Below are positions 56,001 through 60,811 of a stretch of 60,811 nucleotides of DNA, piece by piece. Every line of letters starts with the position of its first letter. Positions within the stretch are counted from its first letter, which is position 1. This stretch comes from Clostridia bacterium (GTDB taxonomy: Bacteria; Bacillota; DTU025). The notes beneath the pieces were generated by a model, which did no database searches, was not told the DNA's origin, and saw only the letters and a program-made list of their open reading frames with translations. The position numbers and the translations under genes were made by a program. The stretch covers positions 1 through 60,811 of the forward strand of contig JAYFQW010000048.1 of the NCBI GenBank assembly GCA_034926675.1, read 5' to 3'.

Positions 56001-56254
56001 TCATACACCTCTCCTGTGGCCTCGAACGCTGCCTCGATCTCTAGTCGCTGCCATTCTAAACGGCGCAGGGTTAGTGCGACTCTCTCTGCTATCTGCTCGG
56101 GTTTGGCCTTCGACTCGTGGTGCGTGATCTGCCCACCTGCGCCAATACCCACCAATGTTGCCAGCTTTCCCTGCTGGATGCTCACTATAGCCTCGGGGCG
56201 CACAAGGAGCTTCGGATCGCCCCGCTTGGCGATGTTTACAAACCCGTTATACAT
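55997..56254 (-). CDS. Hypothetical protein
   Basis: An 85-residue protein (MYNGFVNIAKRGDPKLLVRP ... ERVALTLRRLEWQRLEIEAA) with a strand-rich start and a helical end. ATG at 56254 follows AGAGGTG. Function unknown. Confidence 0.6.
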   Translation of the reverse strand: MYNGFVNIAKRGDPKLLVRPEAIVSIQQGKLATLVGIGAGGQITHHESKAKPEQIAERVALTLRRLEWQRLEIEAAFEATGEVYE

Positions 56255-56349
56255 AGCGCTCACCTCTTGTTCCCGATAGCCCGTCCGGCGCGACGGGCAG
56301 TAATTGCTGCAGGGGTATTCATTCTCGCCGTGCGCCGCCGGCGGAGGGG

Positions 56350-56682
56350 TTATGCTCCTTTACCAGCCAGCCGCGCAAGCTCGACGTTGCGTAGCCGGAT
56401 CTCATGGTTATCGGCCTCAAGAACACGGATCATCTCTTTGGCGACCTCCAGCTCAATCCTGAGGTCCTCCGGCTCATTACGAGCTGTCACCAACCGTTCT
56501 AGCGCCTCTGCAGCCCGCACCTGCGCTTGGGCAGCCTCGACGTGGATGCACTCATTGGTGTCGGGGTTGTAGTGGGCGCAGCATTCGGTAGAACACGGTT
56601 TGCAGTCTGGGCTATGCGGACAATACAGGTCCCTGCCATGCTCAGTCCATGCTTCACTCCTGCGCGTTGCTAGATTCTTCAT
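56350..56682 (-). CDS. Cysteine-rich N-terminus with coiled coil
   Basis: A 110-residue protein with five cysteines in a short span (YCPHSPDCKPCSTECCAHYN), likely binding zinc, followed by a long coiled coil with heptads (VRAAEALERLVTARNEPEDL and on). ATG at 56682 after GGAGG. Function unknown. Confidence 0.65.
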   Translation of the reverse strand: MKNLATRRSEAWTEHGRDLYCPHSPDCKPCSTECCAHYNPDTNECIHVEAAQAQVRAAEALERLVTARNEPEDLRIELEVAKEMIRVLEADNHEIRLRNVELARLAGKGA

Positions 56683-56684
56683 CA

Positions 56685-56789
56685 CTATTCCTCCTCTGGC
56701 TCGGGAATGGTCTCGGGCTCCTTTATACCGTCAAACTCCACCGGCTCTTCCGGTCCCAACCCGTGTGTAGCCTTTATGAGCGCTATCAT
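56685..56789 (-). CDS. Short acidic protein (uncertain)
   Basis: A 34-codon frame (MIALIKATHGLGPEEPVEFD ... PEPEEE) in a region with coding-like continuation upstream (PHRRRKRQIAAAER) but no upstream start codon. Ribosome site weak. May be a longer gene with a non-standard start. Confidence 0.35.
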   Translation of the reverse strand: MIALIKATHGLGPEEPVEFDGIKEPETIPEPEEE

Positions 56790-56833
56790 CCGCTCAGCAG
56801 CGGCGATCTGCCGCTTGCGCCGCCGGTGCGGGG

Positions 56834-57271
56834 TTAGCTGCCTGCCAGGAACTGCTTCACAGCATTGAGTAGGTCGCCCGGATCGATCAGGGGGTCATGC
56901 TCCGCCTTGTGCGCAACATCTCGCAGCCTCTCGATGGCTTCCTTCACGAACTCTAGAATGTCGGACAGATTCTCATCGCCCCACACGGTGCACTCTAGCG
57001 CCGTATCCAGCACGCCAATCATGTCCGTGCGAATGATGGATACCTCCTCGCTAGCCTCGATATAGCCTTCCTCGACGGCCCATTCGCGGACTTCCTCAGC
57101 GGTGCCGCCTATCATCCATCCCACTGCGTCGTCAGGCCGTTTCTTGTGCACAATGCGCCAAAACGCCTCGGGCGCGGTCTCCTCGCGGGCCTTCACGCAG
57201 TCCTCACAATCAACCTGGCGATAGCACTCCGAGGCATCGCCAGCCGGGCAACTAGAACGGCACGGCATCAT
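56834..57271 (-). CDS. Cys-containing hypothetical protein
   Basis: A 145-residue protein with cysteines at CRSSCPAGDASECYRQVDC-EDC near the N-terminus and an acidic helical remainder (EVREWAVEEGYIEASEEVSI, FVKEAIERLRDVAHKA). ATG at 57271/57268 after GGAGGG. It overlaps the SSB gene end by 20 nt, so the two are coupled. Confidence 0.65.
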   Translation of the reverse strand: MMPCRSSCPAGDASECYRQVDCEDCVKAREETAPEAFWRIVHKKRPDDAVGWMIGGTAEEVREWAVEEGYIEASEEVSIIRTDMIGVLDTALECTVWGDENLSDILEFVKEAIERLRDVAHKAEHDPLIDPGDLLNAVKQFLAGS

Positions 57272-57620
57272 AGCCCTCCTGCGGCGCACTCTGTGCAGCC
57301 TGGCTGTTCTCGCCTGCACGAGAGAGGAAGTCCACCTGGCCGGCGATGATGGCCACTCGACTTTTGTTCTGGCCCGTCTGCTTATCCTGCCACTTCTCTA
57401 CCTGCAAGCGGGCTGTTATGCCCACCTGGCAGCCCTTCTTCATGTACTGCGCCGTTGTTTCAGCCACCTTGCCGAAGCAGGTGATCTCAAACCAATCAGT
57501 GGTCTTGGCCTCGTCGTTGCGGTTTACGGCCAAACTGAATCGCGCCACGCTCATACCGCTTTGTGTGGCTCTCATTTCCGGGTCGGCTCCCAGCCGACCG
57601 ATTAGGCATACCTGGTTCAT
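57252..57620 (-). CDS. ssb: Single-stranded DNA-binding protein
   Basis: A 122-residue OB-fold SSB: MNQVCLIGRLGADPEMRATQ, VARFSLAVNR, DWFEITCFGKVAETTAQYM-KKGCQVGI and QVEKWQDKQTG. The acidic tail is short and ends AVPF rather than the usual DDDIPF, so contacts with host partners may be altered. Replication and recombination role. Confidence 0.95.
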   Translation of the reverse strand: MNQVCLIGRLGADPEMRATQSGMSVARFSLAVNRNDEAKTTDWFEITCFGKVAETTAQYMKKGCQVGITARLQVEKWQDKQTGQNKSRVAIIAGQVDFLSRAGENSQAAQSAPQEGYDAVPF

Positions 57621-57630
57621 GCTGCACCTC

Positions 57631-58698
57631 CTAGCCTAGCGGCAACTGGCCGCACTGATCGCCGAATGTGTCATCCGCAGGTGGCTCTAGCTGCTCGTCG
57701 CTCCAACTGTCATCGACGGGCTCGGCAGGGGCTGGCTGCGCCTGGTGCCCCTCGATCCATGCGCAAGTCTCGTCATACTGCTCGCGGGTCAGTGCCTTGG
57801 TGCTCTCTACGCCAAACTGCATGCTGATGTAACCTTTGATCTCCTCGTTGGTCACGTGAACGCCATTGGCCATGGCGAAGAGTCGCTTGAGCTGTGCTTC
57901 GCTAGGCCCGCTTGCCTGCGCAGGCTGTGGGGCCTGTCCCTGTAGTAGCGTCTGTGCCGCGAGTTTGACTTGCTCATCCTGCGCCTTGTCGGCGAGCCAC
58001 TGCACGTAGCCGCTATCCTTGGCCCATGTATCGCTCAGGCTCTGCCCCTTGTATTTGCCGAAGGGCAGCACGAGTTCTCCGGGATTTCCGGATAACTGAG
58101 ACGCGGATTGTGCCGTAGGTTTGGGCGCTGTTTGCGCTGTGGGTTGTGGGGTGGGCTGTGTTTCGGCGGCAGGCTTGCTCTGTAAGTCGATGATTTCGCC
58201 ATCATCGGACACCTGCACCCGCTGCGCACCGGGGATGGAATCCACTTCGGATTCATCGGTAAAGCCCAGACCGCATATAGAGAGCGTCACTCGCCGCTTG
58301 CTCTTGGTCTCCGCTTTCATAAAAGCGTTGGCCAGGGCCTCGCCGCGCAGTCCAGCCAAAGGCACCGCGCCTATGGCCTCGTCTGTGCGTCTGTCGGGTG
58401 TAGTCGCCCGTGCAGTCACCACGTAAACGTCATCGACCTTCTCACGCGCCGTGATAGTGATGCTGATCTTGTCGCGCCTGCGCAGCTGGTCGGCAGCATC
58501 GCGGCGAGCATAGAGCGTCATCTTCCCTTGCAGAGTGATGTAGTCGAAGGGCCGCGTCGCCGGATTAAGCCCCAGCGATTCGCACACTTGCAAGTAGTAG
58601 CTGACACGCTCTGCTGCGCTGAGCTTGGACAGATCGCCCACCATCAACACCCGCTCCATCACAGCGGCGGTATCAGTGCGGGCCAGCTCTGTTCCCAC
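57631..58698 (-). CDS. RecT-like recombination protein with ExoX-C-like domain
   Basis: A 355-residue protein. Residues 1-175 (SAAERVSYYLQVCESLGLNP, MTLYARRDAADQLRRRDKIS, ALANAFMKAETKSKRRVTLS) fit a phage RecT/annealase-like family. Residues of about 205-240 contain the FGKYKGQSL ... GYVQWL motif of ExoX-C/DUF3820-like modules. The C-terminus (SEAQLKRLFAMANGVHVTNE) is a helical tail domain. No matching exonuclease gene is adjacent; SSB follows directly. GTG at 58698 follows GAGGAGGTG. Confidence 0.7.
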   Translation of the reverse strand: MGTELARTDTAAVMERVLMVGDLSKLSAAERVSYYLQVCESLGLNPATRPFDYITLQGKMTLYARRDAADQLRRRDKISITITAREKVDDVYVVTARATTPDRRTDEAIGAVPLAGLRGEALANAFMKAETKSKRRVTLSICGLGFTDESEVDSIPGAQRVQVSDDGEIIDLQSKPAAETQPTPQPTAQTAPKPTAQSASQLSGNPGELVLPFGKYKGQSLSDTWAKDSGYVQWLADKAQDEQVKLAAQTLLQGQAPQPAQASGPSEAQLKRLFAMANGVHVTNEEIKGYISMQFGVESTKALTREQYDETCAWIEGHQAQPAPAEPVDDSWSDEQLEPPADDTFGDQCGQLPLG

Positions 58699-58701
58699 TC
58701 G

Positions 58702-59340
58702 CTACACCTCCTCGGTCGTGACAACAAGCTTGGGTCCCCGCCCGATGACGGTCACACCCTCGACGATCTCGCCGGTGTCCCGGAGCACGATCCGGTTTCC
58801 GGTTACATCCACGACCTTCTTGAGGTCGGCCCACTTGGGCCTCTCGGTGACCTCAACATACTGGGTTCTGTCGTTGACCTTGAGATAACCCAACAGCGCC
58901 ACGTCGTCACGCTGGAATTCGGGTTGCTGCTGCCTGATTGCGAATGTGCCCGCGGGTGTCTTGAATGACTTGATCCGCGGTTCAACCTCGTGCAACGGCA
59001 GGTAGAACTCTGCGAGCTTACCTGTGAAAAAGTCCTCCTCACGCTGGAGCTTCGCGCGCTCGGCCTCGATCAGCATGTTCTGCCGCTCGACGAACGCCTG
59101 TGCCCGCCGGATCTCCACATCAGCAACAATCTTGAACTCGTTGAACCGCTTGCGGTGCTGTGCGAGCTTGCGCATGCACCATGTAGCCGACTCGACGCCG
59201 TCAACCGTGAACGCCGCTCTCCGCGTCTCGACCTGCTCCCGCTCATCCTCCGGCGTATCCTCTGCTGGAGCATCGGGAATGTCAGGTCCATCGAGCAAAT
59301 CGGCAGAGAACTGGGGAATATCCAACTCCTGCATACTCAT
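58702..59340 (-). CDS. Gam-like / Gp157-like nuclease inhibitor
   Basis: A 212-residue protein with a long central coiled coil (IVADVEIRRAQAFVERQNML ... AKLQREEDFFTG) and the tail AGTFAIRQQQPEF-RDDVALLGYLK typical of Mu Gam or siphovirus Gp157-like proteins. Gam blocks RecBCD-type nucleases and protects DNA ends. It precedes the recombinase, as in several lambdoid operons. Confidence 0.78.
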   Translation of the reverse strand: MSMQELDIPQFSADLLDGPDIPDAPAEDTPEDEREQVETRRAAFTVDGVESATWCMRKLAQHRKRFNEFKIVADVEIRRAQAFVERQNMLIEAERAKLQREEDFFTGKLAEFYLPLHEVEPRIKSFKTPAGTFAIRQQQPEFQRDDVALLGYLKVNDRTQYVEVTERPKWADLKKVVDVTGNRIVLRDTGEIVEGVTVIGRGPKLVVTTEEV

Positions 59341-59438
59341 GCACTATGCCTCCCCTCGCTGCGGCCTATCGCCCACCCGAACAACACGTATAACGTGATT
59401 GTGAACGCCGCTAGGATCAATGTGATCAGCTCATACAT
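59337..59438 (-). CDS. Small membrane protein
   Basis: A 33-residue protein with a hydrophobic core (YELITLILAAFTITLYVLFG) and a basic end. ATG at 59438 follows GGAGGG; the stop overlaps the Gam gene start (ATGA). Function unknown. Confidence 0.65.
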   Translation of the reverse strand: MYELITLILAAFTITLYVLFGWAIGRSEGRHSA

Positions 59439-59459
59439 GCCTGTCCCTCCATTGCGTGT

Positions 59460-59494
59460 CGGGCCACGCCGTGATACCCTGGAGGCGTGGCCCG
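59460..59494. other. Strong hairpin without U-tract
   Basis: An 11-bp perfect stem (CGGGCCACGCC/GGCGTGGCCCG) with a 13-nt loop lies between two early genes. There is no poly-U on either strand, so an RNA-processing or mRNA-stability role is more likely than termination. Confidence 0.55.
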
Positions 59495-59505
59495 GTCTTG
59501 CGAGC

Positions 59506-59745
59506 CTACGCCACTGCCGCCACAGGTGCATCTGTCGGCGGCTTTTCCATGCGCTGCTCCAGGTCAGCAGCGGCGAATCGTAGCTGATCGGCGATCTGCC
59601 ATGCCTGCGCCGCGCTAAGATAGAGCGATGCCCCGTCGATGTCGAGGCTGATGAATGGTGCCATACCTGGGTAATCCGGGATCGGCATGATCACTGTCGC
59701 CCTAGCCAGCTTCGCATCGGACGACACGTAGAATGTCGTCTTCAC
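59506..59745 (-). CDS. Small hypothetical protein
   Basis: A 79-residue protein (MKTTFYVSSDAKLARATVIM ... LYLSAAQAWQIADQLRFAAA) with a strand-helix pattern seen in small actinophage and Bacillota phage proteins. GTG start in a GTGA overlap. Function unknown. Confidence 0.6.
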   Translation of the reverse strand: MKTTFYVSSDAKLARATVIMPIPDYPGMAPFISLDIDGASLYLSAAQAWQIADQLRFAAADLEQRMEKPPTDAPVAAVA

Positions 59746-59861
59746 TGCCTGTCCCTCCTCTCGCCGTGTATCTCACGGCTCATCTCCTGTAGATTTAGCG
59801 CTATCGCTGTGAGTGCGAGCGTCAGAACCGCCATCATCATGACTGTCAATACTCTGTGCAT
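59742..59861 (-). CDS. Small membrane protein
   Basis: A 39-residue protein with a hydrophobic helix (VLTVMMMAVLTLALTAIAL) and a charged tail. ATG at 59861 follows AGGAGGAC. Stop overlaps the next start (GTGA). Function unknown. Confidence 0.65.
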   Translation of the reverse strand: MHRVLTVMMMAVLTLALTAIALNLQEMSREIHGERRDRQ

Positions 59862-59869
59862 GTGTCCTC

Positions 59870-60097
59870 CTAACTCGCTCGCTGGTATCCACCGAGGACT
59901 GACACCAGCTCCATGTCACGGCTGCCGCGATCCCGGTAGATCTCCACGACTGCTCCAGGCGCACCCTTGAGCAGCTTGTCCGCCGCATGGATCGCCTGCT
60001 CCTCGGTGGCCCTGCGACACACGTAGCGCCGCACACAAGAGCGCTGTGATGTGATGTGCACGGTAAATGGCTTGTAGCGGATCTCCATAGCTGTCAT
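59870..60097 (-). CDS. Small hypothetical protein
   Basis: A 75-residue protein (MTAMEIRYKPFTVHITSQRS ... YRDRGSRDMELVSVLGGY) with alternating strands. The ribosome site GAGGAGGC is very near the first ATG; the ATG at 60088 is an alternative. Function unknown. Confidence 0.6.
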   Translation of the reverse strand: MTAMEIRYKPFTVHITSQRSCVRRYVCRRATEEQAIHAADKLLKGAPGAVVEIYRDRGSRDMELVSVLGGYQRAS

Positions 60098-60106
60098 GCC
60101 TCCTCG

Positions 60107-60649
60107 TCAAGCTCCAGTCTCGAACAGACAAACGTCCCGGTCTGCCCCTAACTTGCGCGCCAATTTGGCGCGATGATGGGCGTCTGCATCACGCCGAATG
60201 GTCACATCGAAAGCATCTAGCGCTCCAGATAGCAGTCCCAGCGCATGGGCCAGGTCTGACACCACCTGCCCCGTCGCACGCACTAACTCCAGCCTGTCTC
60301 GCTGCAAGAACGCGGCTTCGAGTTTGGGCAGAGCTTCCTCCGCCTCGTGAATCTCCTCCCTCACGATCCATCCGGCTTCGCCTGGTCCCAAAACGGTCTG
60401 TGACACCGGAACTCGCTGCACCGGGACAATGACGGCCATCATGCCGTCCACCTCCACAGTGATCGGACCAACGCGATGAGCCGCACGTATCCCGCGCTCC
60501 ATGGTGATGGCACGGCTGCCACCCTCAATCGCGCTGACGTGCGGCTCATTTAGGACATCCATTACGGCGCACATCTGCGCCAGAGTCATTCGCGCCTGTT
60601 GCCTGCGCTCACGCAGGTCAACGGCTACAGCCATCGGTGTCTTGCGCAT
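60107..60649 (-). CDS. HTH (XRE-like) regulator, second early gene
   Basis: A 180-residue protein with an N-terminal HTH (DLRERRQQARMTLAQMCAVM, LNEPHVSAIEGGSRA) and a long helical C-terminal part (EEIHEAEEALPKLEAAFLQR). It follows the Cro-like gene across the junction (gap 45 nt) with a perfect AAAGGAGG site. Likely a CII-like or antirepressor-type early regulator. Confidence 0.75.
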   Translation of the reverse strand: MRKTPMAVAVDLRERRQQARMTLAQMCAVMDVLNEPHVSAIEGGSRAITMERGIRAAHRVGPITVEVDGMMAVIVPVQRVPVSQTVLGPGEAGWIVREEIHEAEEALPKLEAAFLQRDRLELVRATGQVVSDLAHALGLLSGALDAFDVTIRRDADAHHRAKLARKLGADRDVCLFETGA

Positions 60650-60670
60650 GATGTGATAACCTCCTTTCGC

Positions 60671-60811
60671 CCTCGCACGCTGTGCGCAATAGTGCTAGGC
60701 CGGTATGCTAGAGTCAATGGGCCAAAGTATGTCGTTAGGCGTTACCCCTAGTGCGCGGGCTAGTTTGTCGATCTCGACCGCAGTTGGCATCCGTTTATCG
60801 TGTTCAATAAG
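60671..60811. repeat. Terminal direct repeat (circular overlap), right copy
   Basis: Identical to 1-141. See the left copy. Confidence 0.95.
60695..60811 (-). CDS. Partial copy of the Cro-like gene (contig edge)
   Basis: The repeat contains the 3' part of the Cro-like gene, identical to 25-141. It is an artefact of the linear contig and should be merged with the full gene at 25-243. Confidence 0.9.
   Translation of the reverse strand, partial: LIEHDKRMPTAVEIDKLARALGVTPNDILWPIDSSIPA

Overview
This window looks like a complete temperate tailed-phage (siphovirus-type) genome, probably kept as a circular plasmid prophage. The first 141 bases recur exactly as the last 141 (1-141 = 60671-60811), so the contig closes into a circle of about 60,670 bp. 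No integrase or transposase is recognisable. Instead there is a ParA ATPase next to a winged-helix replication initiator whose own coding sequence carries 15-bp iterons. GC-rich codons, strong AGGAGG ribosome sites, SPP1/PBSX-type packaging and head genes, an XhlA-like protein with a glucosaminidase-type endolysin, and sigma70/sigmaA-type promoters suggest a Gram-positive (Bacillota-like) host. This is inference.

Layout. The immunity module (about 1-2700) has a Cro-like repressor on the minus strand (25-243), divergent from a CI-like repressor, an ImmA/IrrE metalloprotease, an exported protein and a WGR-domain protein on the plus strand. Almost everything else is on the minus strand. Reading leftward through the circular junction from the Cro promoter (263-291), the early operon (60649 down to about 44776) encodes an HTH regulator, small proteins, a Gam-like protein, a RecT-like recombinase, SSB, a DnaD-type initiator with a second set of in-gene iterons, DnaB helicase, a DnaN sliding clamp, a DNA methyltransferase, MazG-like and DUF5131 proteins (the latter interrupted by an HNH nuclease), a Lar-type anti-restriction protein, a SLOG protein and RusA. 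A strong terminator (44683-44729) ends this block.

The middle block begins with a sigma-region-4-like regulator (44113-44664), then four small RNA genes: a 77-nt tmRNA-like tRNA domain without any tag reading frame, tRNA-Pro, an initiator-like tRNA-Met and tRNA-Ile. Packaging and head genes follow (HNH, TerS, TerL, portal, MuF-like protein, HExxH protein, scaffold, capsid). Next come connector and tail genes (tail tube, frameshifted tail chaperone pair, tape measure, baseplate hub, fibres), the lysis cassette, a tail protein made of twenty-one 20-residue repeats, and a metallophosphoesterase.

The accessory block (14916 down to 4693) is driven in part by a clear promoter (14956-14984). It holds poorly characterised small proteins and then a tightly overlapping set: ribbon-helix-helix protein, HARP-like protein, SNF2 helicase, ParB-like IbrB protein, a catalytic adenine methyltransferase, its paralogue with a degraded active-site motif, an unknown protein, an IbrA-type ATP pyrophosphatase and another unknown protein. 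This set, the mini-tmRNA and the two in-gene iteron origins are the most novel features.
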